Assembly (NCBI RefSeq): GCF_949987535.1
Contig: NC_080067.1
Coordinates: 81,121,985-81,185,984 of the forward strand
From: Balaenoptera acutorostrata
Taxonomy: Eukaryota; Chordata; Mammalia; Artiodactyla; Balaenopteridae
Reading direction: 5' to 3'
Length of the DNA: 64,000 nt
Under the pieces are notes generated by a model. The model was given only the letters and a program-made list of their open reading frames with translations, was not told where the DNA came from and did no database searches. Shown one piece after another: positions 45,535 through 57,065 of this stretch. Made by a program: the position numbers and the translations under genes. The first letter of the stretch is position 1; every line of letters begins with the position of its first letter.

Positions 45535-45780
45535 GCGTACACAGAGAAAGACGTGAGAAAGACCTGGGTTCAAATCTCAGCTCTGCCACTTTCTGGATGT
45601 GTGACCTTGGGCAATTATTTAACTTCTACATTCTTCCTCATCTGCAAAATGAGGATAACGATACTTACCTTGAAGAATTGTGAGGATGGAGTGAGAGATT
45701 ATACATACAACGCCAGGCTCATAGTAGGAGTTCAGGAAGAAAGACAATTGCTACTGTCAGTCGTTTATGCTCTGGATGCT
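45535..45780 (+). repeat. MIR SINE, nearly full length
   Basis: 'cctgggttcaaatctcagct', 'ctgccactttctggatgtgt', 'gaccttgggcaattatttaa', 'ctcatctgcaaaatgaggat', 'aagaattgtgaggatggagt' and 'ccaggctcatagtaggagtt' cover MIR in order. It lies inside the longest open frame of the window (45475-46035), which explains part of that frame. Confidence 0.88.
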
Positions 45781-47289
45781 TCCTTACAGCAGCAGACTTC
45801 GTGCTTTTCTCCGCCTGCCCAATTACAGCAGGGGCTTCTAAGGGAAAGGACTGTATGTTTTTCAGTAGATGGGCGGGGTCCTTGGTGGGGACTTTGGGGA
45901 CTTCACTGCTTTGTTTGTATTCCTCCATTACACACAGGAAACTGCAAATCCCATATTAACTGGTTTAAAAGAGCCTTTCTCCACCTCAAATTTCAAACTA
46001 GGGCCCAGACTGGAAATGTTCCTTCATCAGAATGAAAAACTGAGATACAGACAGGTACAAATGTTGAATCGTGCAGAGAGAAAAGACATCAACATCATGA
46101 AATATGTTTTCAGTTTAGCTCTTTTTCAGAACTGATTTTTGTGACTTTCTTGGTTCTTTCCTGTTTCCTGCTCTGCTTTTGGCTTTTAGACATGTGTGCG
46201 TGCCGCTCATCCTGACCCCAGGGCCCCTCAGCGGGAATTCGGTGAGGAGGTGACTGGTTAGGAACAGTTGGCTGAGCTGCTTGGTGAAGAGCAGGGAGGC
46301 CCTGGAGGTGGTGCCGAGCCAGGCTCTGCTATGTCACCTCCGGGCTCTGAGGCCGGGGGGTCCCCACTTCCAGAACAGCGCCCCAGAGGAAAGAAATGAG
46401 CCACAGCGAGGAAGAGTCACTCGCCCTGTTTTTCATCTTTCCATTTCTCCTTCCGCTCTTGGAGAGAACCATGAGACTAGGCGGGGTGGGAGAAACATCC
46501 TTGACAATGTTTGCTTCATGCAATTTTTTTGTTCCAAGTTCAGAAAGGTTAGAAACTGTCTTTTTACCAAGATTTTGAATCAGAAATTTTCCCCGTGTCC
46601 TTAAGACAGTGGGAGATGAGGGAGGAGGAGGGAGGGGCGGGGGTGGGGGAGCTGTGTGTTGACCTAATGATGAACCTGCTATTAGGAACCTTGCCGCCCG
46701 TGCAGGGGTGACCCATCCCTCCTACTCCAGGTCCCAGTGTCCCCACGCTGATCACTCAGGAAACCCCTCCATCTGGAGTCACAGGGGATTAAAACCAAAC
46801 TGGAAACGTGTCTGCCTTTTCTCTCTCCCACTGCATATATCTCTTCATAAAATCTCTTCATGAACTTGAAAGTATATTTCAAGCTTTCCCTCACCTTTTC
46901 CATACTTTTCAAAACAGCTGAGTTTGGGGGAAAACCCTGATGAACTCACTATCCACCTCTCCCACCCCCACCCCAACCCCCAAATTTTCCTTCTCTTTCC
47001 TTCCACTGTCCAAGGCTCCTGACATTCACAACCAAACAAAGTTGCCAGTTCCTCAGCTCACAACCTTCAGCAACCTCGGCCCATCCTGCACATCAGCCCA
47101 AATTCACGGTCTGGTCATTTTCTCTCATCTGGAGATGCTGAGCAGAAGTCCATCCCTCTGTTCCCTACTAGGCCCCTGCTTGTCCCTTTGTCCTTGGTTG
47201 ACACAGAGGGTTGATCTCAGCAATCATCTAATAATTGTGTCCTAGCCTTAAAAATAGCATCTATTAGGTCTTTGTTGTTGTTGTTGCTA
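45781..47289. other. Unassigned sequence including a strong G-quadruplex motif
   Basis: Moderately GC-rich at 46200-46800. The G-rich strand at 46611-46650 is described as a separate feature. Several open frames without domains. No named repeat. Confidence 0.45.
46630..46649 (+). other. Predicted G-quadruplex
   Basis: Four G runs (3, 4, 5 and 5 bases) are separated by single-base loops (A, C, T), the arrangement that gives the most stable parallel quadruplexes. More G triplets lie just upstream (46611-46629). No gene start is visible nearby. Confidence 0.85.
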
Positions 47290-47490
47290 CTAATAAAAGT
47301 AATTTGACTTATCATAGGGAATTTGGAAAAAGCCACCATCCAGAAATAACCACTATTTACTTGTTGGTGTATTTCCTTCATCTGTACATACATGCATACA
47401 TATATGTATATACGAATAATGTATATATGCATACAGGAGCACAAATACACACACATGTATACACATCCACATTCCTTTTAATGTTTAACA
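47290..47490. repeat. Ancient L1-like fragment
   Basis: 'agggaatttggaaaaagcca', 'gaaataaccactatttactt' and 'ttggtgtatttccttcatct' match a common old L1 3'-end theme. The right part blends into TA/CA-rich low-complexity sequence. Orientation not asserted. Confidence 0.55.
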
Positions 47491-48894
47491 GAAAAACTGG
47501 TCTTTCATATTTAGAGGGAAAAGGAAGACCCCAAGCAGGTGCGAAAGAAAAATAACCCAGGCTGCAGCTCAGGTAGGCTCTTCACCTGTGCCAGCTGCGG
47601 CCATGAGCCTTTGGAGCACCTGGCTTATTGGTTTGTAATGTCATGGGCCTGATGGCTGAGGAAAATAGCCAAGCTCTCCCTGCCTCCCAGACCACGTAGA
47701 TGAATCCTTCTTAGACAGCAATATGGGAAACACATTCAGAGATGCACAAAATTTCATAAATATACACAAACACAAGTTATACACATAAAACATATTCAAA
47801 CAAGTCTTTTCTGAGCCCTCTCTGCGAATGCCCAGCTCTATCTCAGTGCATTGCCGATAACACAAGGTATCACACGTGAGCTTTTGGATTTGTGAGTCTC
47901 AGGATTCAGCTGCTGAGACAAAAACTAACCCATGGGAAACAATAGCAGACTGGAAGGAGATGGTTTCTCACAAAGTGCTGATGAAAGGGACTCCAGAGAT
48001 CATTCTAATAATGAAGAAAATGCGTTCCAGCAACATTCTTCCTGAGGTCAGAAACATATCTATCAGGACAGAGAGAGAATTTTGGAGACACAGTGATGCA
48101 GTATATGTTAGACATATACTAACAAAGGCAATTATGATTTGAAAGATCATTATATTTTAGTGAAGATAATCACACATATCTACCGGAAAACATGTTAGAG
48201 GAGAGGTCCCCAGGGGAGGTGCAAGACCAGGAGGAAGTGGCCTGTTTATCAGGACGCTCTAGGTCCTAGAGAATGTCGCTGTGGTTTGGGAGACATGTTT
48301 CTCCTCTTGAAGCTCCCAGAGAGAGACTTTATATATTATATAAAAATCTGAAGCCAGGCTAAGGAATGTGCAATCACTGTGATCATCCAGTGGAATGTTA
48401 TTTCAGGAGGAGGATAGAGAATGAAGGAGAGCTGAGATGGCTTCGAGACCAAGCTGTGGATGGGGATGTAGGCCAGGAGCAGACCCGGGAGATGGCACAT
48501 GAGTTTAGTTTCAGTTCTGTTGAGTAGACTGCAGTGAGTCATCCAAGAGCAGTTATATCATAGACAGCTGGAAATACGGTAGTGGGTCCCAGAGTGGAAA
48601 GTGAGGGCTAGAAACAGACATGTTTCAACTCATTGCTAAGAGTGCAACTTCATGCTAAGTAATACGGAAAACACAAAGTAAAACATATATGCTTTGGATG
48701 TTAAAGAATGATATTCGATTTTGGCAGGGGGTAGGGAGCAATATTGCTGGCTCAGAGGTGGTGGCAGGAGATTAATGTGGAGTAGTGAGCATTTCCATGA
48801 AGGAGGCATGAGTCAGGCTGGCAGTGAGGGGTGGGTAGGATGTGATTAGGTAAAGTCAGTGGGCATTATAGGAAATGGAAGCAGCAGGAGCAGA
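47491..48894. other. Unassigned sequence
   Basis: No named repeat or gene. Purine-rich part at 48360-48500. Open frames under 90 codons. Confidence 0.4.
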
Positions 48895-49480
48895 TCACAA
48901 CATGAGTGGGGGCACTCGATTGCCATTGTTTACTTTGTACCAGATGCTGTAGTAGACAGTAAAGATAGAAGCAACATTAAGATCAAGACATGGTTGTCAA
49001 AAAACTCACAATGTAACATGGGAGAAAGACATACAGGCAACCAATTGTTTGGGAAGTGCAATTAGGCTGCAACATATAAATTGCCAATATTCAATCAACC
49101 ATTTTGGATCCACAAAAATGGCAGTTTCATATGATTCCATCTAATATAAGTGCATTATAGTGTATATAAAAGGTAAGGGTCTCTGAAGGGTCATGCATAG
49201 GAAGGGAAACTATATAAATGACTTTGGAGGTGGGCCTGTACTTTATTCTAAATAAATGTGCTACTGAAGGCTTTTAACAGATAAGTGAGATATTGAAAGA
49301 GATGTTTTAGGAAGATGAATTTGGTGCCAGTAGAAAAGATAAAATGCAGGGGCAAAATCCCAAAAAGCAGTGGGGGACATTTAGGAGGCTACTTAAAGAA
49401 TTTAAGCAAAGGGTGACCAAGGCCTGACCAGGGTGATGTGACAGACATTTTGAGGGAATCATCCTCAGGACTTGGCAACA
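48895..49480 (+). repeat. Probable diverged copy of the 13400-type ancient repeat
   Basis: 'tttactttgtaccagatgct', 'aaaaaactcacaatgtaaca', 'aggcttttaacagataagtg' and 'ttttaggaagatgaatttgg' fall in the same order as in the longer copy at 50660-51420. Confidence 0.5.
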
Positions 49481-49744
49481 GACTGGCTGGCTATCAGGGG
49501 ATATGCCCCAAAACGGATCCACAGATACAAACCTGGGTAACTGGAAAATCCTGCTTCTATCCCAAACAGGGAAGTCAAACCAAGTTGCTGGTTTGAAAGA
49601 AAAAGAAAATTTTCTGATGCTGAGACTGAGGGAAGCCGACATCAAACTGGAAAGACCTACAGTGACAGTGTTCATTATGTCACCATTTGGTCTTATATTT
49701 GCTTGTTGGTTTCCTGGTTCTCCAGTAGAACTGAGTGTTCGTAA

Positions 49745-49845
49745 GGTTGGGGACCGGCCTGTTTGGTGTCACTGCTGCATCTCCAGCCTGCAACAGTGCC
49801 TGACACATAGTAGGTGCACAAAAAATGTGCTGGGTGAACAATGAA
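49745..49845 (+). repeat. L2 LINE 3' end
   Basis: 'gtcactgctgcatctccagc', 'cagtgcctgacacatagtag' and 'gtgctgggtgaacaatgaat' match the L2 tail. Confidence 0.65.
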
Positions 49846-50274
49846 TATGGAACTGCCGTTAGGAGTAACGTCATTTCAGAGATATCATGTTGGAATTTTT
49901 GTCATGGACATCAGTATGGAAGCAACAAAAACTACTGTTGAAGGTGGGGAGGATCTGGAGAAAGAAGAATCAGGAGACGTTCCAGTGCAGGAAGCATAAA
50001 GTAACAAAGAGGTGTGAGATGGCAGAGGGAAAGGAGATGCTTGACAATAAGAGGGAAAGAAGAGGTGTTGAATGGATGTACTGGATGGAGGTGGGTACAA
50101 AGCATGAGATTCAGAGCCTGGGGGTAGTTTAACTTTAGACTCTCTCTGAGTCTAAGAGAAAGAATGAGAGCATAAAAGGACAGTTACACATCAAGGTGAA
50201 GATAAGAGTAATTCTGTAACTATCATGCTAAAAAAACAAACAAACAAACAAAGAAAACTCTCAGTGTTTCTTGG

Positions 50275-50640
50275 ATAATACTCAATAAAATCTAAATTCC
50301 TTTGAATGGTGTCCAGAGTCTGCCATGATCTGACCCAACCAATCATTTCAGCCTTGTTTCTGACAGCTCACCTCACAAGCTCCGCACTTCATCAGGCATA
50401 TTTACTGTGCATGCCCCAAACGTATCCTATATTTTCCTTTCTCCCTTTCCCTGCTCTTGCCGTTTGATCCATTTAGGATGACTTTCCTCCCCACTCCCAA
50501 TACCAATGCTGCCTGGATAAACTCTACCCACTTGGTAAAGTTTAATGCTGAACCTTCTCTAATCTTCCCAAACTAGGTAAGTTTGAGTTTCTTAATAATA
50601 TTTGTTCCCCATTTCTAGTTCTCTTTCTTACCCACAATGC
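50275..50640 (+). repeat. L2 LINE 3' region
   Basis: 'aaatctaaattcctttgaat', 'tgtccagagtctgccatgat', 'tttctgacagctcacctcac' and 'tttaatgctgaaccttctct' follow the L2 order upstream of its terminal part, ending before the tail. Confidence 0.65.
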
Positions 50641-50659
50641 CCAACACATTACCTTGTGT

Positions 50660-51420
50660 TTACTGGGTCTTCGTTTATTGCTTTAACAAATATTAACTGA
50701 CTCCCTCCTGTGAATCAGTATTTTGTTAGATTTGGTGATGCAGTGGGGGTATAAAACAGGTATGTCTCCACCCTCATGGACTTAACATCTGGTGGAGGAG
50801 GCAACTGTGTAACCAAACAAATGCTTATTTAGTAAATAATGGTGATAAGTTCCAAGAAATAACAATACAGAATACAGTGAGAGATATGACTTGGGGAGGG
50901 GAGTTAGTCAGAGGGTCAGGAAGGGCTAAGATATGAAAGAAGAGAGAGCAAAAGGAGTGGGAAACAAGGCTGAAATGATTGGTTGGGTCAGATCATGGCA
51001 GACACTGGAGAGCAAAAGGAGAAAGGATTTTCCAGGCAGAGGAAACAAAGGACCTGAGACGGCAAGAAACCTGACACATTCAAGGAAGGCCAGGAACGTT
51101 GCGAGGCAGGAAACAAGAGGAAGAGTGGCTGCAGCGAGGAGAAGAGGGCTGAGGTCCTGACAATGCCCTCGTAGGTCATGTTGAGGACTTTGGTATTCAC
51201 CTTAAGGGCAAAAGGACCCTCTCAAAGGGCTTGAAGCCATAGATGCGAAGAGCTTGCATTTTAAAAAGATCGCATTGGTCTCAGAGTGGAGAAAAGATTA
51301 GAGGAAAGTAAGAGTGAATGTCTGGGGACCAATTAGGAGGCTTCTTTCATAGGCCATGTGTGATAGGACAGTGGCTTGGACCAGAGTAGATTATACAGAC
51401 CCTCAATAAATACCAAAGGA
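50660..51420 (+). repeat. Longest copy of the 13400-type ancient interspersed repeat
   Basis: Starts 'taacaaatattaactgactc', continues 'ccaccctcatggacttaaca', 'aataatggtgataagttcca', 'ttttccaggcagaggaaaca', 'tcgtaggtcatgttgaggac' and ends near 'gacagtggcttggaccagag'. About 760 bp is preserved, enough to identify the family by alignment. An open frame over it (50933-51160) is not coding. Confidence 0.72.
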
Positions 51421-52155
51421 GTGCAGAATCAGTGTTTTGGAGTCAATCACTAGGACTGAGAAAAGGTGAGTTTCACCTTTACAAATCTTTCCACTAATGT
51501 AAATCATAGTCTACGTCACCTCAGCTACACCACCTTTTTCTCCCCATTTAAATCTTTTTATGAATATCTTTACATCTCTGACTTCTTAAAAAGCAAAGTA
51601 CACTGAACATAATTTCCCCATCTGTTGACAATTGCACAAACCAACATGAGTAATAGTTATGGTGTAGTACAAAATACAAAGGATGTTGGAAGACATGCCA
51701 GGTCATATAGCACTCTTGGTACCTTCACTAAACAGAATCCAACTGCTGGAGTTTTATTTCCTCCTTCAGCTTTTGCTTTCATAGCTTTTCTGCTTCCTCT
51801 CTTGCTGTAAATAGCTCAGCCTTCGTGGCTATTAGTTTGTCTATATAAAAGTAACTTTCTCCTCTTCTAATTTTCTTAGAGGCTAAGTAACTAGATGACA
51901 GAGATGGTAAGCCTTACATATAAAATTAGGATTGGAGAGGCTTTCCTGTGAGCATAGATGCTTAGTTTTGCTATATAAAGATTTCCTTCCTGGGTCTTGG
52001 ATCTGTTTGTCAGACAACTGAGTTCCAAATCCAATGGACTTATCCTTTTTTTCTAATACATTTCATTGCTTTAACTGTATTACCTGTCACATAATATAGA
52101 GAGTAAAATGCAACAGATACCTTGAAAAAAGTCAACTAGTTCTTATTCTTTTATT
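51421..52155. other. Unassigned sequence
   Basis: AT-rich, no named repeat, no gene. Confidence 0.4.
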
Positions 52156-52167
52156 AAAACAGGGGTA

Positions 52168-52381
52168 GGGACTTCCCTGGTGGCGCAGTGGTTAAGACTC
52201 CGTGCTTCCAATGCAGGGGTCCTGGGTTTGATCCCTGGTCAGGGAACTAGATCCCACATGCATGCCACAACTAAGAAGCTCATATGTCTCAACTGAGGAG
52301 CCCACCAGCTGCAACTAAGGAGCCCGCCTGCTGCAACTAAGACCTGGTGAAACCAAATAAATAAATATTTAAAAAAAGAAA
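52168..52381 (+). mobile_element. CHR-type SINE, diverged variant, with 12-bp TSD
   Basis: Starts 'gggacttccctggtggcgca' (A box region), has a weak B box in 'gggtttgatccctgg', then repeats 'ccacaactaagaagctcat', 'ctgcaactaaggagcccgc' and 'ctgcaactaagacctggtg'. Ends in an A-rich tail. TSD 'aaaacaggggta' at 52156-52167 and 52382-52393 is perfect. The body carries three tandem-like 'caacta' modules unlike the other copies. Confidence 0.93.
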
Positions 52382-52569
52382 AAAACAGGGGTAAACTTAG
52401 GGATTGACAGAAACCTACATTATATATAAAGTTTCCACGGTGGTACACTATTATGTGGAGAAACAAATGATAAACTGTTATTTTAAAGGACTAAATGTAA
52501 GAAATGTCTCATTATGTCCCATCATATAAGTCTTTAACTTACAAACGTACTGCCTTCAAAATGTCAAAT

Positions 52570-53640
52570 TAGATGTTTTTCAAGACACAATAAAGAGAGT
52601 GAAAAGACTAGCCACAGAGTGATAGCAGATACTTACAATGTGTATAATCAACAAAGGACTAATATCTGGAATATGTAAAGAAATCCTAAAAATGCATAAG
52701 AAAAAACCAGACAACTCACAACCAGGCAAAGGCTTGAACAAGGATGTAAAGGAGAAAATCCAAAGGCCCAATAAGATATGGAAACGCTTCAACCTCATTA
52801 GTAATTAGGGGAATGCAAATTAAAACCATAAGCAGATATTACTACATACCCATCAGATCCGCAAAAATTTTGAAGTCTGGCATATCAAGTATACTCAAGG
52901 ATGTAGTGCAACAGAAAAATCTCACAGATACTGGTAGGAGTGGAAATCTGGTATCCGCATTTTGAAAAATAGATTACACCATCTAGTTAAGTTGAAGACA
53001 TATATATATATATATATATCTCCTATTACCTTGCAATTTCCTTTTTCTTTTCCACCTAGAAATTTCACTACTACCTTTATACCCTAGAGAAACTCAAGTA
53101 CATGTGTACAAGGATACATATAGAAGAATATTCATAGCAGTATTGTTCACAGCAGCCCCAAGCATCCCATGTGCAGAATGGATAAATAAATTGTGGTATA
53201 TTCATACAATGGTATATTATACAACAGTGAAAATGAATGAAAAACTACACACATCAGCATGGATGAATTCCACAAAAATGAGTGTTGAGTGAGAGAAGAC
53301 ACACACACAGTACGATCTAGCCATATAAATTTAAAAACAGCCACATTGCAACTATATTGTTTAGGGACACATACATAGGAGGCAAAATAATAAAGAAAAG
53401 CAAGGACAGTATTATTATGAATGTCAAGAAAATGGTTACCTCTAGGGAAGAAGACAGGGTTGTGATCAGGGAGGGGCACACAGGGGGCTTCTGGAAAGCT
53501 GGCAATGTCCTGCTTTCATGAACTGCATGGTTTTATTACATACATGTTCACTTTATAATTACCCATTCACATGTTTAGTACTTTTTGATGCATTTTCAGC
53601 ATATATATTTTACATTAATAAATTTTTTAAAAAGGTTAAT
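52570..53640 (+). mobile_element. Old L1 (L1M-type) 3' portion
   Basis: Decayed ORF2 end: translation of 53104-53292 includes 'RRIFIAVLFTAAPSIPCAEW' and 'INKLWYIHTMVYYTTVK', the diverged equivalent of the ORF2 C-terminal block seen at 532-735. The 3' UTR includes 'ggttacctctagggaagaag' and ends near 'ttacattaataaatttttt'. A TA tract (53000-53019) interrupts it. No intact frame. Confidence 0.87.
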
Positions 53641-53869
53641 GTAAACCAGATGTTTCTGATTAGGAATGCATTTCATCCATAGAAATAAGAGTATAAATAA
53701 CAGCTAATTAATCAGACAAGCCCATAACTCTCATTAGGTAATAGTATAAGTTAAATACTGCACATTTCAAATATATTTTGGAAAATAATATAGTTGCAAT
53801 ATTATCAGCTAAACAAAATATATACAAGAGAAATAATGAGTAAGAATTATTTTAAAGTATCTGATACCA

Positions 53870-54540
53870 GATTGGAAAAGATAAAAAATATTGAAGATAC
53901 ACTAGATTGCAAGACTGGGGAAACTGACACTCATACTCAGCTGGAGAGAGTATAGATTGGTCCAGCTTCTGTAGGGGATGATCTAACAATGTCTATCAAC
54001 ATTTTTAAATGCATATTCTACTTCTAGGAAGCTATCCTGTTAATATACTCATGACCGACAAGTGTGAGAAACTGTATCTGTACAAGAATTACAGACCTGT
54101 CTGTAATGGTAAAAGATTAGAAACATCCCATACACCCATCAATAGAAGACTAGTTAAATGAATTATGGTACTCTAAGTATGGAATACTGTGTAGCCATCA
54201 AAAAGAATGATGCAGCTCTACATGTCCTGCTATGAAATTACCCAGATTTGTTACAAGGAAAAAAGTATAAAACAGTACTTATCATATGCTATTACTTATT
54301 TAAACGTTTTTTAAAAAGAATAAATAAGTATGAGCGTTTATATTTTAAAATAATCTCTCTAGAAAAATACCCACATTTTAAATCATGTTTATGTATTATT
54401 GCTTCAAAAGTTCTTTTAAAAAATCTTCAGTGCATATGCTTAAGGAAAAACAGATTTAATTATATTATTATGAGGAACAATAAGAAAGTTTTGGTAAAAA
54501 TTCTAAGGGGACTTTTGAATAGTTCCCATCAGAGCTAACA
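53870..54540 (+). mobile_element. Second old L1 3' portion, next to the first
   Basis: 'aaagattagaaacatcccat', 'catcaatagaagactagtta', 'aatactgtgtagccatcaaa' and 'agaatgatgcagctctacat' are ORF2-end words at the nucleotide level, followed by an AT-rich 3' UTR-like part. It repeats the region already covered at 53100-53300, so it is a separate insertion. Confidence 0.82.
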
Positions 54541-54689
54541 GGCCATTAAAAAAAAAGCCTAATTCCACATCAAAACAAAATACTTCTTTTGATACGGATG
54601 TATCAGTAGCATTGCTCTTTTACAGACTGTCCTTGATTAGAATAATTATTCTGGGATCAAAACTGATACCAAGGAGGAGAAATAGAAGG

Positions 54690-55085
54690 AAGATGAACTT
54701 CAAGGCCAAGCTCAAATTTCACTTCTGGTATAAAAAGCCTTCCCTGGCTCCCAGGCTGTTTGCTGTTCAAAGTGGGTATACTTCTGTTACAAAATGTAGT
54801 ATATGTGTGGCAAGTGTGTATCTCACCTAACATTCATCTTCCTAGTTTCTCTGATGCCTTGCTCAGCAACTGGCATAAAGGAAGTGCTAAGTACAACTCT
54901 CCTTCCTTAAATACAAGTAACACCTATATAGCCACCCTATTTGGCATCACATATTAAGACCCCTGGGGGGTATGAACTCAGAAAACTCTGGGACAAGGAC
55001 AGAGGTTGTTCTTATATATCCTGAATCTCTATGGTATCTGGTCACCAGTGGACACTCAATAAAATTCTGTTGAATAAAAGAATGA
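54690..55085 (+). repeat. L2 LINE 3' region
   Basis: 'gccaagctcaaatttcactt', 'aaaagccttccctggctccc', 'ctctatggtatctggtcacc' and 'agtggacactcaataaaatt' with 'gttgaataaaagaatgaatt' follow L2 order. Confidence 0.68.
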
Positions 55086-55574
55086 ATTCAGTGTACCAAA
55101 ATATTTGTAATAATTTTCCATTTTTGCCTCTAGCTAATTTCATTCTTCTCTGTTAACAGATTTTTCTGCTTGACCAGGTGTTAATGGTAGTGCCTACTTA
55201 TTTGCCCTCTAAATAACATAACCGATCTAGTGGTTTGGTCTATGTCCCTGTTAGAAGTACTGTCTTAAATCTAATGGTAGAGAATATATCCTAAAAATCT
55301 TTCTCTTTGAGGAGCTCTCAATAAAATTTTCACAAGTACAATAAAGGTTCTTAATAGCCCTTATGTAAAGAGGCATAAAAATTGTGACTGTTCTTGTTTT
55401 GAGAGGTTGTGGGGTGAAGTGGGGTAGGGACATCAGATAAGTTAGACTCTGTATTACAAATTTCAGATTCTAAAATTTGAAGTAACTCCATTTAACAAAC
55501 TATTCCCCACTCCTCATCCCCTCACATCCTTCATCATCATCATCATCATCATAACAGTTTAAAAAGAACTTTTT

Positions 55575-55894
55575 GGGGCTTCCCTGGTGGCACAGTGGTT
55601 GAGAATCTGCCTGCCAATGCAGGGGACACGGGTTCGAGCCCTGGTCTGGGAAGATCCCACATGCTGTGGAGCAGCTGGGCCCGTGAGCCACGATTACTGA
55701 GCCTGCGCATCTGGAGCCTGTGCTCCGCAACTAGAGAGGCCGCGATAGTGAGAGGCCCGCGCACCGCGATGAAGAGTGGCCCCCGCTTGCTGCAACTAGA
55801 AAAAGCCCTTGCACAGAAACGAAGACCCAACACAGCCAAAGTAAATAAATTAATTAATTTAAAAAAAAAATTAAAAAAAAAAATAAAATAAAAT
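55575..55894 (+). mobile_element. CHR-2-type SINE with 14-bp TSD
   Basis: Intact-looking B box 'ggttcgagccc' at 55631-55641. Body runs to 'aacgaagacccaacacagcc', then a long A-rich tail with AATAA repeats. TSD 'aaaaagaacttttt' at 55561-55574 and 55895-55908 is perfect. A (TCA)n tract lies just upstream (about 55533-55551). Confidence 0.96.
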
Positions 55895-55908
55895 AAAAAG
55901 AACTTTTT

Positions 55909-56344
55909 AAAAGAACAATTTTCCTTTGATATTCCTGTTATATGAGATAGAAGTAATTTTAATATTTGGGAGCTATGTGAATACTTCCTGATCTTTTCTC
56001 CTCATCTGGAATGTCTACCTGCCATGAAGGTAACCTTCCCTAATCAGGAATCTGCTGACGGCAACCACAGCTCAAAGATGATAGCGGCGGGAAATCTAAC
56101 ATTCTGGTTTGATTTCTGGTTTTAATTCAGGAAATTAAAAATTGGGGGACTACTTTCAAGACCTCCCAAATAATCTTTTTAAAAGAATTGCTAAATTCTT
56201 TTAAGATAAAAGCTGCAATGGTGTCAGTCACAGAAACATACAAAAAAATAGAAGTAAGTTGCAAGGCATTTCAAATACCTCAAAATTGAGCATATTTAGG
56301 TTCATATCAGCACAAAAGAGAAAGGTCTAAGCAGGCCACCAAGG
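55909..56344. other. Unassigned sequence
   Basis: AT-rich, no named repeat or gene. Confidence 0.4.
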
Positions 56345-56445
56345 TGCTTTGTCTGTTTTGTTCACTGTCTTATCCTCTGTGTTTACAATAGCACCTGCTG
56401 GATAGTAGGAGCTCAATAAATGCTTGATAAATTAATCAATGAGAT
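56345..56445 (+). repeat. L2 LINE 3' end
   Basis: 'ttcactgtcttatcctctgt', 'aatagcacctgctggatagt', 'aggagctcaataaatgcttg' match the L2 tail. Confidence 0.67.
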
Positions 56446-56481
56446 AAAAAGATAGCATACATTAAAATCATGAGGAAAAGA

Positions 56482-56603
56482 GGACTTCCCTGGCGATCCA
56501 GTGGTTAAGACTCCGCACTTACGATGCAGTGGGTGCGGGTTCAATCCCTGGTTGGGGAACTAAGATTCCACATGCTGTGCAGTGTGGCCAAAAAATTTTA
56601 AAA
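56482..56603 (+). mobile_element. CHR-1-type short SINE with 18-bp TSD
   Basis: 'ggacttccctggcgatccag', 'gtgcgggttcaatccctgg' (B box ggttcaatccc), 'gttggggaactaagattcca', 'cagtgtggcc' and an A-rich tail. TSD 'aaaatcatgaggaaaaga' at 56464-56481 is matched at 56604-56621 with one difference (c for a). Same subtype as 25072-25186. Confidence 0.94.
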
Positions 56604-56621
56604 AAAATCATGAGGCAAAGA

Positions 56622-57012
56622 AAAGGTAATGAATTTTTAATATCCTCTAGTGCTCACTAAGTCAGACTGTCATCCATGTGTAAGTGAGGAGCAGCAAAAA
56701 GTAAGTGAAACTTTTTAAACCCCATTCCTGCAGCTGAAAGGACACCAGCTAGCAGGAGACAGGAGACAGACAGAAAAATACAGAACCTGTTATTTTTGTT
56801 TTTCCCTTCAGTACATCATGAAGTTCAGAGAGGAGCATAAGCCCTTGCATATGATGCAGAGAGCAATGCTTATGGGAGCATTCAGTAAGCATCTCACAGC
56901 CAGCATCAGGAGGGGCCATGCAGACTAGAGGAACAGCTCTCCTGAACTTCTAATCAATGTATACATGTCTCTGCAATCAGCAATTTTAAACAGAACCAAT
57001 TAGAGCATTAAC

Positions 57013-57065
<53 letters not shown>

